Below, one piece after another: positions 21,748-34,999 of a stretch of 64,000 nt of DNA (position 1 is its first letter; each line of letters starts with the position of its first letter). The notes below the pieces were generated by a model. The model was given only the letters and a program-made list of their open reading frames with translations, ran no database searches and was not told the DNA's origin. Origin of the DNA: Pyrus communis (taxonomy: Eukaryota > Streptophyta > Magnoliopsida > Rosales > Rosaceae); the NCBI RefSeq assembly GCF_963583255.1, contig NC_084807.1, positions 6,800,872 to 6,864,871 of the forward strand, in the 5' to 3' direction. A program made the position numbers and the translations under genes.

Positions 21748-22789
21748 CAGGGCCTGCCCTAAGAGGGTGCAAGGGTTGTGATCGCACAAGACCCCCGATT
21801 TTTTGGGACCCATGAATTTTAATAACCTTTATAACGTATACATATAGAAAGGGTATGAACATTGTTCACAATGTTGCCTTGGGGGAGCTGTCAAGCGCTG
21901 ATTCTTACATTTAATTGTGCACGGGTTTGACTCCATGTGGAATCATTTTGGGCCTTTTTGAGCGACATTTTTTTTTTAATATTTATAGTTTAATTTCTAT
22001 CATTTTAAAAGATAACTTTTGAAATAAATCTATAATTAGGAATATCATAATTAATTAAAATCCTACAAGGTTTGAAGATATAATCTTTAAAAGTCCCCCC
22101 TTTCCATATATGACATCATTTAATCGAATATATATATATATCATTCATTTACTTTTGGTCACCATTTAAGGATCATCTATTTTCATTCTATTTGAAGACT
22201 ATTTAGTCATCCATAAAAAGGTAAAACAATAATAGTACAACTTTGCTCACAACACTAAAGTGGAGGTGAGCAAGTGATGCTCACACCCAATTGGTTACCG
22301 TTAGATTAATTTGGTTTAATTGATTTAAGACACAAATCTCAAATTTTAACCAATCTAACAACAATCAACCAAGGGAGGGCTAGAATCATCCTCATTTTAG
22401 GGCGTGAGAAAAAATACAATAAAAAACTAATAGCTCGTTATAAGATGCTAGAAATATCATAACTAGTGATTTGTTTAACTAGTTGATAATAATGAACATA
22501 AGTGGTTCTGATTATGATATATGTACCGTGATATGATAGGTACATAGCCACCACACATGCTTTTTGTATTTAAAAAGTAAGGAGTTTCAAACCCAAAAAC
22601 ATAGAGAATGCAGATAGGTACATAGCCACCAAACCATGCTTCTTTTTATTTATTTTCTTTTGCGTTTATATCAATTTATACAAAAGAAAAAAAATATATA
22701 AATGAAAATATAGCAACCAAAATTTAGACTATATAAGGGCCTCTGTTTGAGTCTCGCACAGGGGCTCCAAAATCTCAGAACTGGCCCTG
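21748..22789. mobile_element. Non-autonomous hAT element
   Basis: 1042 bp with terminal inverted repeats CAGGGCCTGCCCTAAGA (left) and TCTCAGAACTGGCCCTG (right). CAGGG termini are characteristic of plant hAT elements. The flanking 8-mers GCTGGAGG and GTCAGAGG agree at 5 of 8 positions, consistent with an old target duplication. The interior is AT-rich with no transposase. A 27-bp phrase around ATAGGTACATAGCCACCA occurs twice inside (near 22537 and 22613). Confidence 0.65.
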
Positions 22790-23260
22790 GTCAGAGGGTG
22801 TACGGAACTTCCGGGTCAGGGGGCCATGTGTCCATACCCATAGCCCCCCAATCATTGACACGCTTATTACGGTTCGAATCTCCCAAGCCGCTAACTGTTT
22901 ATCATGGGAAGGGCTAAGAGAGACTCTTCTAACAATGCTACTTTGAATTTTAGACTTGCATTCATGCGCGAAAGTTTTCAAATTTATGCTTTGTTCGAAG
23001 AGTGTGGCGTATTCCCTACATCACTAAAAAGAGAAAGGAAAGAACATATAAGATAAATAAAGTTTCTTTATTTATGGCAAAAAAATAGGTTTGATTGACA
23101 AGGGGGTATGATTGAATTTGATAAGGATTGCCTACATATCTCCGAGAAGGAGAATCAAATCGATGTAGTTCTAAGAAAAAGATGATATAATGTAAATGTT
23201 GGAACCAAACCTGCTCCGTTAGCGGTGGTTGAGCACAAATCCAAGTAATCCTTAGCAATA
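22790..23260. other. Intergenic, no gene seen
   Basis: No domain, splice-supported exon or clear repeat end is visible. Confidence 0.4.
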
Positions 23261-23525
23261 TGCAAAACAGTAAAACAACCGTAAGCAAACCTTAGGCTGG
23301 GGGGTGTGCTGGCCAAAGGCTCTCCGACTGTCAAGTTAGTGAATGATCTTTAAACTCAAGCAGTGGGCAAGAGAATTAAAGTGTAAAGATTGCGTTACCA
23401 TATATGAACCCTAGATGGGTGTATTTATACTGTTAGAGTTTGAATACTTGCAGCACGCCTATCCTTAGATTGTAGAAACTCCAAGATTTGTAGGATCTGA
23501 TTGTGTCCATATCCAGATCAGATGG
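23261..23525. repeat. Dispersed repeat, copy B
   Basis: Same-orientation relative of 16491-16816, sharing the blocks listed there. It lacks the extra segment of copy A but has its own insertion (CTTAGGCTGGGGGGTGTGC). Confidence 0.6.
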
Positions 23526-25138
23526 CTTATCTTGCAAAACAAGCATGGTCATCCAGCGGAGTCACTAGGAGTGAAAGATTTATAGTGTTTTTTAGGCTTT
23601 ACGAAGTGAAGCCTCTCCCCTAAGATTTTGAATGAATTCCCTTAAACTCACATGAAGTCTATGAAGCCTTATTAAATTTCATGGATTTATAACTCTTTTA
23701 AAGTCCTTAAAAAACTCAATAGAATACACCCCCTAAAAGACACATAGACGAAGATAAAGATTAAAAGTTAAAAGAAATTCAAACTAAGAATGAAAAATAG
23801 AAAAGCATCTTAAAAAGGAGAAATTGGCTAATTAGTAATTGAGAAAGACAGAATTAAGATAATTAAAATTCTAAAAGAGAATCGGTAAATAAGAACAAAA
23901 CTCCTTAGATTACCTGTGCATATGATTCAAAATTATTGACACATGGTAACCAAAATGCCACGTAGGATCCATGCACTAAGGGAGGGATATGTACATTTAT
24001 TTCCGTTTGACTAAAATGCTTCAATAAAACACCATCAGAAGGTACAATGGACAGCTCAAAATGGTCCATTCGAAACACAAACATAAAAGCTTCAAAAGAT
24101 ATTGTTGCATGAAAACTATCACAAACAATGGCGAAATTAGGAATGGTTGGGAAGAGCAGTGAAATTTGAAAGGGTAAAAGGTTCTAAAAATATTTAGACA
24201 ACCAATTTCTTTTAGATAGTAAACAATATTAATTTGATCATATTTTATCAATGAAAACAAGTTATAACTGTTGTTGCGTGAGGTTTCATGTCATGAAACC
24301 ATGGCACAATAAGCCAATTACCAATAACAGTAAAAACATATCTCTCAATGTAAACAACCATGCCGTTACTTAAGCATTGATCTATCATTTTGTTACGTAG
24401 TTGTTTTTCACAATATATGAGGTTTTAAATAACATTTTTGTTGAAAGCTTTTGATAATATTTCAAAATAATAATAAAAAAGAAGAAAAAAAAAATAGAAG
24501 TGGTTTGCGTTTGTATCATTGCTAGCCACAACAAAAATAAAACATTGTGTTTCAACTAAAATAGCAGTAAACCCAAGAACCGTCACCTTTTTCTTCCTTC
24601 GACTCCTTTAAACCACCGCTTCTGCAACAGTTGTGGCTCGCACCGGAAATGCCAATATTTAGACTTATTTCCCAGATATTCGCCGGTAAACCGATGTTAA
24701 ACAGGCATTCGCTTATATCGGCGGGGTAGATTCTCGCCTATAGTAAAGATTAAAAAAAAAAAAAAAAAAAAAAGCAGCGTGTAGAGGAGAACAACATTCT
24801 CTGCAAGTTCCGTGCAGGTTTAGAGGAATCAAGGGGGCATATTCTCCCTCTTAAGGTCGATTTCTGACGATCGGAGATGCGGCCGCACTCCTTGGGCCTT
24901 TGTTCACCAGTGATCACGAAGCAAAACAAACAAAAAAACGCAAACAAAAAAAATCATAATCATAGAAAGATATAAAAAGTTAAAAATCAAGAAAATTGAC
25001 AATAAATTTGATATATATTGACGAACTACATTTCTTAGTTTGCACTATAAGGTATTAAAATTGTATCAATTTGACCTTTTACTGAACTAATTGTTAAAAT
25101 TTCATTAAATATATCAAATAGTGTGCGTAAAATCTTTA
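23526..25138. other. AT-rich intergenic DNA
   Basis: Contains a relic of the AATACACC-type MITE at about 23600-23735 and an A tract at 24752-24773. No gene is supported. Confidence 0.4.
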
Positions 25139-25589
25139 TATGGACTAATGTGTAAGTCATATTGGCACTAGATTGACAGACAAGAAAAACTCTGATTTAG
25201 AAGTGAAAAAAAAATACTATTAGACTGGTTGCGGAATGCCTGGCGTTGCGGGATGACCTATGGTTGGCTAAGGCTAAAGGCTTGACTCGTATGGACTAAT
25301 GTGTAAGTCATATTAGCACTAGATTGACAGACAAGAAAAACTCTAATTTAGAAGTGAAAAAAAATACTATTAGACTGGTTCCGGAATGCTTGGCATTTCG
25401 GGATGGCCTGTGATTGGCTAAGGCTAAGGGCTTGACTCGTATGGACTAATGTGTAAGTCATATTGGCACAAGATTGACAGACAAGAAAAACTCTGATTTA
25501 GAAGTGAAAAAAGTACTATTAGACTGGTTGCAAAATGCCTGGCGTTGCGGGATGGCCGGTGGTTGGCTAAGGCTAAGGGCTTGACTCGT
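25139..25589 (+). repeat. Three tandem copies of a 150-bp unit
   Basis: The unit starts TATGGACTAATGTGTAAG at 25139, 25290 and 25440 (spacing 151 and 150 bp) and ends with GGCTAAGGCTAARGGCTTGACTCGT. Only a few substitutions separate the copies. The end of each unit encodes the start of the RNase H-like peptide whose full continuation follows the third copy. Confidence 0.9.
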
Positions 25590-25925
25590 ATTGTGGTGGA
25601 GGGTGATTCAAAAATGGTGATTCAGTCTATCAGTGGAGCTTATAACCCCCCTTGGAGATTGAAGACCATCTTAGAAGATATTCTCTGGCTTGTCGGGTTG
25701 TTTGAGGAGATTTGCTGGAAGCATGTCCTTAGGAAAACAAATTTTCTGACGGATGCTATTACCAGAGTGGGTTATTCGGTATCTGATTTTCATGTTTGGG
25801 ATAGAACTCTTCCTTTAGAAGCCCATCGGGCATTCCTCTTTGATTTTATCCAAACCGGATGCCTCTCTTTAATGCAGTCTTTTTCTATTAAAAAGAAAAC
25901 GAAAAAAATAAATAGGAGCGACTAA
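25545..25925 (+). pseudogene. RNase H-like (RVT_3) fragment
   Basis: 126 codons open, matching the C-terminal RNase H-like domain often found at the end of plant non-LTR retrotransposons and in their domesticated relatives. The block LTRIVVEGDSKMVIQSISG carries the conserved E-G-D-S signature, followed by KHVLRKTNFLTDAITRVGY, equivalent to the usual VRREANKVAH segment. The first part of the domain is missing, and the ATG used is arbitrary because the frame is open upstream within the tandem repeat. Likely non-functional. Confidence 0.6.
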
Positions 25926-26149
25926 GCTTTTTAGGTTTTTGTTTTATTTTAGGTTGCTTAGCGAGGTGGGTTATTCTCTATACTCTTGGGTACTGAGAGA
26001 GAAAAGGAGGAAATAATAAATGAATGGTAAGAATGAAAAGTAAAAAGCAAAAATAATTAGAAAAGAGGACAATGAACGGTAATTAAAATAAAAATACGAA
26101 AAGAGAGGGATGAAAAAAAACAAGACCCATTCGATTTTGTGATTTCTGA

Positions 26150-26558
26150 TCTCCTATAAACCCTACCTTTTGACCACTTGACGGGTCAGTTTGTTACCAC
26201 AACACACACTCTCCCCCCCCCCCTTCCCCTTCTCTCTCTTACCAAAACATCAAAACAACTCTCCTTTCTCTTACCAAAACACCAAAACAACTCTCTCTCT
26301 CTCTCTCTCTCTCTCTTCAAGGTTTTCTTTCATTTCACTCTGCGCTTTCTCATGGTTTCCCAATAAAACCCTAATCTTTCTCCTCACTCACTCTCCAGGT
26401 ACTCCAATCAAACCCTAATCACTCTCTTAATCACTCGCTTACGGTATGATTTTCGGATAACTGGGTTTGATTGATTTGATTTGGGGTTTGTGGATCTGCG
26501 TGTTTGGTTGCAGAGAAAATTTGAAGGAAAAAAAATTGGGAATCAAGCGTAGGAATAT
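26150..26558 (+). promoter_or_regulatory. Promoter/5' leader of eIF4G
   Basis: Contains pyrimidine-rich tracts (C run at about 26214-26223, CT repeat at 26289-26316) and telo-box-like AAACCCTAA at 26366-26374 and near 26409, common in promoters and leaders of translation genes. A short leader intron may run from GTATGATTTT (26442) to GGTTGCAG (26513). The last 200 bases match 1-196 of the window, the leader of the truncated copy. Confidence 0.5.
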
Positions 26559-26720
26559 ATGTCCTTCAATCAATCAAGGTCGGATAAGAACGAGACGCAG
26601 TACCGGAAAACAGGGCGATCCGCAAGCTCTAATCAGCAGCACAGGGGATACTCACCATCTTACCCTAAGGGCACCGGCGCCGGTGGGCCCGGCCCTTCCA
26701 TCTCCTCCAACCGCAGGTGT

Positions 26721-26760
<40 letters not shown>

Positions 26761-29700
26761 GTGTGTGTATCGTATCTACTCATTGCATATGTTTCTTTGT
26801 GTAGAGTTTGTTTCTGATCAGTTTTACTTGAATTTGAAGTTTTAACAATCTATGCAATTATATTGCTTTTGATTGTAATTTCAAATTGGGGTTTTTTTTA
26901 AATACGTTTTGGAATTTTTGAGATTGTTGGAAGTTAGGGTTTGATGATTTTTATTTCAAATATTCAGTTTTAGGAAGAATAATAACAATGCACAAGGAGG
27001 ACAATCCAGGGCAAGTGTAACCACTGTAAATACTCAGGATTCCGGTATTGCTTTTGCACAACGTGGCGTTGTACAAAACGGAGCCCATGTACAGCCCCAA
27101 TTACATGGTACAGATTTCGAACTTTCTGTTCTCTTTCAGTCTAGAAATTTATATGATAATGTCGTGATTGTTTTGATAGACTTTTATGGGTAGTTGAAGG
27201 AGTTTGCGAATCTGAGATAAATGAGTTTTCTTTTAAAATCTTTGTTGCCCATTTTGTTTGATTCTCATTTCTTGGCAATGTTTTCCTGCGATTGATCTGA
27301 TGTAGGAGGTTCTGATGCACCTGTTGCAAGCACAGCTTCCCGTACAGCTGAAGCATCAGCCTCTCAGAGAAGCTCCCGAACTGTTCCAAAGGCTCCCACT
27401 TCTCAATCTGCCTCCGCGACTTCTGACACAAGAACACCCACAACACCAGCAAAGTGTAAGTTCACACTCTGGACCATGGATTTTGTTGTACTCAATGTTG
27501 GGGAATGTCGGCGTATTTTCGCTGTCATATAGTAATGTTGTGATGTCAATGCTAGATTCTCTTGGCAGTGTTATCCCAAATCGGCGATTTAGCAATGATT
27601 TTAACATGCTGATATATGATTTATGGTATATTAGTAAATGCCAATAATCAGGTTTTAACTTTTTCTGTTGGTTTTAGCCCCAGGAGATGCGTCCAAGGGC
27701 TTTGCCTTTCAGTTTGGGTCTATAAGCCCTGGCTTCATGAATGGGATGCAGGTATTGTTATATGCTAGCGAACTCTTGATTAAAATTCTCTAATTTCCTG
27801 TATTTCTAAGCGCCGAACAAATTATAGCATGTTTTTGAAAGCGGAAAGGTTGTGTTCCTTGTAGATTCCTGCTCGAACCAGCTCAGCTCCCCCAAATTTA
27901 GATGAGCAGAAACGTGATCAGGTTAGCTTGTTTTTCTTCTCTCTCATCTTCCTGCCTGTTTTTTTTTTTTTTTTTTTTTTTTTACTGAATAGTCTGATTG
28001 GTTCAACTGCACATGATGTTTTTTGACAGAAGTGTGTGTATACAGTAGTTTATGTCTTCCTATCATGTCCTTCTGTTTACTTGTTTAATGAAATATTATT
28101 CTTTGTATTTGAATTTAAAGGTGACTTAATTTCAATGAGTAATTTGGTGTCATTATGCTTTTCAATTTTGTTTATTAATTTGTGAAATCATTATGTCATG
28201 CTTGAATATGCAGGCGCGCCATGATTCTTTTAGAGCTGTGCCTTCAGTGCCAGTCCCTACTGTTCCTAAACAGCAGTTACCAAGGAAAGATTCAGTGTCC
28301 ATTGATCAACCTAATGCTGCTGAGGTTCATATGTTACCGAAGGTTAAAAAGGATGTGCAAATCTCACATGCACCCCCTCCTAGTCAAACTCAGAAACCTT
28401 CTCCTCATCCAATGGCTGGGATGTCCATGCCAATGCCATTTCATCAGCCGCAGGTTCCATTGCAATTTGGTGGCCCAAACCAGCAGATCCAATCTCAGAG
28501 TATGAGTGCCAGTGCAATTCAAATGCCAATGACTATGCAATTACCAATTGGTAGTACTCAAGTACAGCAGCCAGTGTTTGTTCAAGGTCTCCAGCCCCAT
28601 CCAATGCAGCCCCAAGGAATTATGCATCAGGGCCAGAACATGACTTTTACCCCCCAAATGGGTCCTCAAATACCTCAGATGGGCAACTTGGGGATCAGCA
28701 TGGCATCACAATACCCCCAACAACAGGGTAGGAAGTTTGGCGGCCCTCGTAAAACTCCTGTCAAGATTACACATCCAGATACACATGAAGAGTTGAGGCT
28801 TGATAAAAGGACAGATTCATATCCAGATAGTGGGTCAGCCCCCAGGACTCACCCAAACATTCCTCCTCAATCCCAGTCTATTCCATCATTTGCACATCCT
28901 CATACTACCACCTATTATGCCAATTCTTACAATCCCAGTTCCCTATATTATTCTGCTTCAAGTTCTCATCCCTTAACTAGTAGTCATATGCCACCGAATT
29001 CACAAGCACCGAGGTTCAGCTATCCAGTCAGCCAGGGATCCCAACCTGTACCTTTCATTAATCCGTCATCGCATAGTACCCTGCCTGTTAGCAAGTCTGG
29101 GTCCCTTATGCACAATGTGGTGGATCCACCTAACCTGGAACATGCACGCGATGTACATAATATAAGTGCCTCTGTTCCATCAGCAACTATTCCTGTTGTA
29201 ATTAAACCACCTGCTGGAACTGTTGGAGAGAAGGTTGTCGACCCATTGCCAAACAGCTCAACTGTTGTTGAAAAAGGTGAATTATCGAAGCCTGTGAGAC
29301 AATCTGGAGAAATTATCCAATCTGCTGGTGACCAATCCATCCTCAAATCATTGCCGGTGATGGAAAAAGTATCTGCAAATGCTCCTGCCACTGCTTCAGT
29401 TGAGAAACAGGTTTCAAATCTTTTGTCCTCTTCTTCAGCTGCCCCAACTGAGGAGTCTGCACCAGTTGTGATCATCACTGAACCCAGAAAAAAGGAAACT
29501 CTTAGTCGGTCAAACTCAATTAAAGATCAGCAAAAGAAGCCAGGGAAGAAGGGAAATGGTCAACCACAGCTTCAGGTACTTATTTTCAGTACTTTTAGAT
29601 AACCTTCTATTTTCTTCTCTTTAACGGTAGCATTTAAATTTGTGTCATCATTCTACATCCTTGATGACAGGTTGTTGGGCAGTCTAGCTCTACATCAAGC

Positions 29701-32700
29701 GTTCTGTCTCAATCTGCAGAGCATGGTATACCTTCTACTACTGATGTTTCTGGCACTGTAGAAGCTAATACAACTCTTGCTCCAGTAAGTAGTGCATCTG
29801 TTTCAAAGGCAGCGAAGGAACCACTGTCAGATGTTAGTGCTCCTACTGATGATTGTTTGGAATCAAAGACTGAAGGTATTGGGCAATGCACTATTCCCAT
29901 CTCTTCTGAAATATCTGCTCCTGGGATGGTTGTTGGTACTTCAGATTCCATTCATCGTAGTCAACTAGACGGTTCTTTACAACCAGATGAACAAGGACAG
30001 CGTGACTTGATGGGGGCAGAAAAACAGGCAGAACAAAGTTTGTCTGGAAATTACAAACAGGATACTGAAGGTCATGGTATTTCTGCAGAATCCATCTCCG
30101 AAAAACCTTTGGAATCTGCTAAAGTACCTGCAGAGCATTCTGTTGTGAAGGAAACAGCTAAAGGAAGTACTGTTGCGATCTCAGACACTGCACAAGGAGG
30201 GCAGGGCCATTACGAGTGTCTCCATGCAGAATCTGGTGGAATGGATGCCTCTTTAAGCAGAAGTGATAGTATGGGGGGCAGTGAAGTTTTTTTTTCAAAA
30301 TCTAGCAAATTAGAGCAGCATTCTGCTTCTGTTCAAACTACCGAACTTTCAGGTAGAACTTCAAAACCTGAAACTGAAGGTACATGTGAGGAGAATATTG
30401 GTGGTGGTGGGGGAAATATTGAGAATATTGGTAGTGGTGGGGATTCTCTTACAGTGTCAGACTTCAGGGACAAACCTGAACTGAGTAGAACTAAGAGTAG
30501 TTTTTCAAAGGGGAAGAAGAAAAGAAAAGAAGCTCTTTCTAAGGCAGATGCTGCAGGCGTGACCTCTGATCTTTATGTGGCATACAAGAACCCTGAAGAA
30601 AAGAAGGGTATTGAAAACACTGAAAGTATTATGACCAGTATAATTTCAAAGCAGGTAGCTGCTGATGCTCCTCAGCAAGATGCTGTAGGGAGAGAGAAAG
30701 ATGCACCGGTTAAAGCTGAGCCAGAGGATTGGGAAGACGCTGCTGACATCTCTCCCCCAAAACTGGAAACCTCAGATACTGGAGAGCAGGTATGTGGAGT
30801 GGATGATTTTGACAAAGATGGACATGAACATGGGGCGAAGAAATATTCCAGAGATTTCCTGTTGAAGTTTACTGAGCAATTTACTGAGCTTCCAGAAGGT
30901 TTTAAAATTGAGCCTGATATAGCAGAGATCTTGGATGCTAATGTGAATGCTGCTCCTTCTATTGATTATGATTCGCTCCCTAGTCCGGGAAGAATTGTTG
31001 ATAGGCAAGGAGGGGCCGCAAGACTTGACCGTCGTGGGAGTGGAATAATGGATGATGATAGATGGAATAAGGGAGGTGCTGCCAATTTCCGAACTGGCCA
31101 AGGACCAAATTTTGGTGTTTTGAGGAATCCACGTGCACCGACACCAGTTCAGCAGCATGTTAGAGGGATCCTGCCTGGGCCTGGTCACTCTGTTGGTCAT
31201 CAGGGAGGGATGCAAAGAAATAATTCTGATGCTGACAGGTGGCAGAGAGCTACAAATTTTCAACCTAAGGGCTTGATGCCTTCTCCTCATACTCCATTAC
31301 AGGTGATGCACAAAGCTGACAGGAAGTATGAAGTGGGTAAAGTGAGTGATGAAGAGCAGGCCAAGCAAAGGCAGTTAAAGGCTATACTGAACAAGTTAAC
31401 TCCTCAAAACTTTGAAAAACTATTCGAGCAAGTGAAAGCTGTTAATATAGATAATGCGACGACTCTAACTGGTGTCATTTCACAGATCTTTGACAAGGCT
31501 CTTATGGAGCCTACTTTCTGTGAGATGTATGCTAACTTCTGTTTTTATCTAGCCGGAGAGTTGCCTGATTTCAGTGAAGACAATGAAAAGATAACTTTTA
31601 AGAGATTGCTTTTGAACAAGTGCCAGGAGGAATTTGAGAGGGGAGAAAGAGAGCAAGAGGAGGCCAATAAGGCCGATGAGGAGGGTCAGGTGAAACAGTC
31701 TGAAGAAGAAAGAGAGGAGAAAAGAATCAAAGCGCGAAGACGAATGTTGGGTAACATTAGATTAATTGGGGAGCTTTACAAAAAGAAAATGTTGACTGAG
31801 AGAATAATGCACGAATGCATTAAAAAGTTGTTAGGTCAGCAACAGACTCCAGACGAGGAAGATATTGAAGCTTTGTGCAAACTAATGAGCACAATTGGGG
31901 AGATGATTGATCATCCGAAAGCCAAGGAGCACATGGATGCATATTTTGAAAGGGTGAAAAGCTTATCGAATAACATGAAATTATCTTCTAGGGTTAGGTT
32001 CATGTTGAAGGATGCAATTGATTTGAGAAAGAATAAATGGCAGCAGAGGAGGAAAGTTGAAGGACCAAAAAAGATTGAGGAAGTACACAGAGATGCTGCA
32101 CAAGAACGACAGGCACAGTCTAGTAGGCTGGCCCGTGGTCCTGGAATCAATCCATCAGCTAGAAGGGGGCCTCCTATGGAATTCAGTCCAAGAGGATCGA
32201 CTATGTTATCTTCACCTAATGCCCATATGGGTGGTTTCCGTGGGATGCCTGCTCAGGTTCGTGGTTATGGCAGTCAGGATGTCCGTACAGATGAAAGACA
32301 TTCTTATGAGAGTAGGACCTTGTCAGTTCCCTTGACACAAAGACCGATTGGTGATGATTCTATAACTTTGGGTCCCCAGGGTGGTCTTGCCAGAGGAATG
32401 TCCATCAGAGGACCACCATCAATGTCGGCTGCTCCTTTGGCTGAGATGCCTCCCAGTGCTGTCGATTCTAGGAGGATGACTGCTGGTTCGAATGGTTTCA
32501 GTTCTCTTTCAGAGCAGACAACTTACAACGCAAGGGAGGATCCTGTGCCAAGATATATGCCAGATAGATTTTCAGGTCCAGCTGCTTATGATCAGTCAAG
32601 TGTGTCAGAGCGTAATTTAAGTTTTGGTGGTAGGGACATGAGGAGTTCAGATCATAGAACTCTTCCAACTTCACCACCCACACGTGCACATGGAGCAACT

Positions 32701-34999
32701 TTAACACAAAATGTTCCTTCAGAAAATGTATTGACAGAAGACCATCTTAGAGATATGTCTTTGGCAGCAATTAAAGAATTTTACAGGTATATTCTTATTT
32801 TTGAGAGAGCAGTCCTTTCTTATTACTTTTTTCTTTTGGGTTAAGAAATTCTTGTCTCATGCATGCTTTAGAGTGTTCTAATTTGTTTATGTTATTTTCT
32901 TAGTTCAATGCATCTTTCAGATGTGATAGTTCTCTGCATGCTAAAATAATCTGCCTATGATTTGCTTAATGTGATTTTGTATTCGTTCTGTGTCTATGGG
33001 GAATGGATAGGACTAAGGAGCAATGGTTGGTCATCTGTCAATTTTTTTGGTCAACTTCAAGTTGCATAAATAGAATCGGGATTGTTTCTCTGGCATTGAA
33101 TGGACCCCACAGGTGGAACAGAAGACAGAAAGGAAAATAAAAAAAACAATATAAGTAAAGGAGTTGAGTTAGTTGTGATGGATTTTGTTGTGCGATTACT
33201 TGTATGCTATGTTGTAAAGTGGTATACACAATTCGTTCGGACTCTCGGAAATGTAGTTGGTAGAATATGGGATCCATAAGCCAAGCTCAAGTGGCATGGG
33301 ATGAGTGAGGTGTACGTAGAGGTCCTAATTTTAAATATTTGTTTTGGAAAAGAAAATAAAATAATGCAGGCGGTAAGATTGATTACTATCTACTCTTAAC
33401 ATTCCTCCTGATAACTAACTCATCTGTAATTGTTAGAGCTCAGTTGGAAAACTCACTTCTTATGCAGTTGACCAGTTGTTTTAGTTAAACCATATGATTG
33501 CAATTGTTCAAATCGTTATGTTTTTTCACATCTGTTGAAAAATATACTTTAGGGTTTCTCTGCATAAATAATGCAGATATGGCAATAAATAAGTTTGGAT
33601 CATTTTATGCTGTTGAAGATGAAAATCTTTTTTTATCTTTTGTCACGGATGTCTTAATTTTTAGGAGGGGTATCCTCTTAATTTTTTGCTGAATTTATTG
33701 TTGTGCGTTCACGGATATTGAGAAACCTTGGGAAGTTATTTTGGCATGGAGAATTGTAGACTTTGTACAACATTTGACCTGCTACTTTGGAAACTTCTAG
33801 GTTGACTTGAATGCAGTGAGTGCAATGACAAGTAATGTGATATCTAAATGTGTATGGTTTAATTGTGGCCGGTCATGTTTCCCCGGGTTCTTCTTTCTTC
33901 TTACCATATTAAAACAACTCATTCTCTTTTATTTCTTCTAAAAATAAAAAAAAATAAAAAAAAAAGAACTCATTCTTGCCCTGATGCATCCATTTGATGT
34001 CAGAATCAGACCTATGTATGGTGGATGATCTTAATCTTTGGCATTTAAAGATTTAGTATATATTGTTGATGTTCAATCATTGGCTTTCCAAGAACTCATC
34101 TTAGATGGTGTTCTACATATATGGTTTTTTATTTTAATTATATAATTACGGGAAAGCAAGCAGAACTGTTCTAAAAGAATGGATCCATTTTGGAATAGGA
34201 GGTCTGCAGTGGTTTATTATTATTTTTACGCACCTCATATGTGGTTTATGTTGTTGACAGTAATAACTGTAGCATTGTCTTTACATGGGTGTGATGTATT
34301 ATACAACTTCCTAAAACTCTCGTTAAAGATTTTTCATATGCTCTTCCTCAATTTTGTTTTCCTTCATATTTTCAGTGCTCGAGACGAGAAGGAGGTTGCT
34401 TTATGCATTAAAGAGCTGAACTCACCAAGCTTCCATCCGTCGATTATATCTCTTTGGGTCACAGACTCTTTTGAGAGGAAGGACACTGAAAGACATCTCT
34501 TGGCAAAGCTTCTAGTCAAGCTTACAAAGACCCATGATGGAACTTTGAGTCAGCCTCAGCTCATCAAAGGGTAGGAAAAGTTTACATGTGCGTTTGGATA
34601 TTGAAATTGACGGTCTTCTCGGTATTGTGCGTTTTTCTATTATTTAATTTCTTATTTTATCTGCTCAGGTTTGAAGCTGTTCTGTCCACCTTAGAGGATG
34701 CAGTGAACGATGCCCCGAGAGCACCGGAGTTTCTTGGCCTTATCTTTGCGAAAGTCATTTTAGAAAATGTCATTTCCTTGAATCAGATTGGCCAATTAAT
34801 ACAAGAGGGTGGAGAGAAGCCAGGGCATCTTCTGAAAGTCGGGCTTGCAGGCAACGTTCTTGGGAGCGTCTTGGAGATTATCAAATCAGAGAAAGGAGAT
34901 AGCGGTTTGAATGAGATCCGTATGTCCTCCAACTTGCGGTTAGAGACTTTTCGCCCCCCAGATCCTCTCAAATCAAGGATACTAGAGAAATTTATTTAG
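26559..34999 (+). CDS. EIF4G: Eukaryotic translation initiation factor 4G (eIF4G)
   Basis: Scaffold of the cytoplasmic cap-binding complex eIF4F: binds eIF4E, eIF4A and eIF3. Nine coding exons with GT-AG borders: 26559-26716, 26974-27107, 27306-27455, 27678-27751, 27865-27921, 28214-29575, 29671-32786, 34376-34570, 34669-34999, giving 1858 residues, close to plant eIF4G length. The long N-terminal region is low-complexity and Gln/Pro/Ser-rich. The eIF4E-binding motif Y-x4-L-L is YSRDFLL at about residue 1037. MIF4G begins with QLKAILNKLTPQNFEKLF at about 1213 and runs to about 1440. After an Arg/Gly/Pro-rich linker, MA3 starts near 1665 and the protein ends ILEKFI. The start MSFNQSRSDKNE is the first ATG after the leader. 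In plants this factor is also a host factor used by RNA viruses (family knowledge). A truncated direct duplicate lies at 197-5214. Confidence 0.95.
26724..26758. repeat. (TA)n microsatellite in eIF4G intron 1
   Basis: About 17 TA units just after the exon 1 donor. This intron is deleted in the truncated copy. Confidence 0.95.

Noticed and set aside
28193..28213. Alternative eIF4G start ATG at 28193
   Set aside because: It lies in the intron before the acceptor at 28212-28213. The exon phases connect to the upstream start at 26559.
30772..31290. 172-codon minus-strand open frame, also present at 2544-3062
   Set aside because: It mirrors the eIF4G coding strand in both copies and has no domain. 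Its conservation follows from the sense gene.
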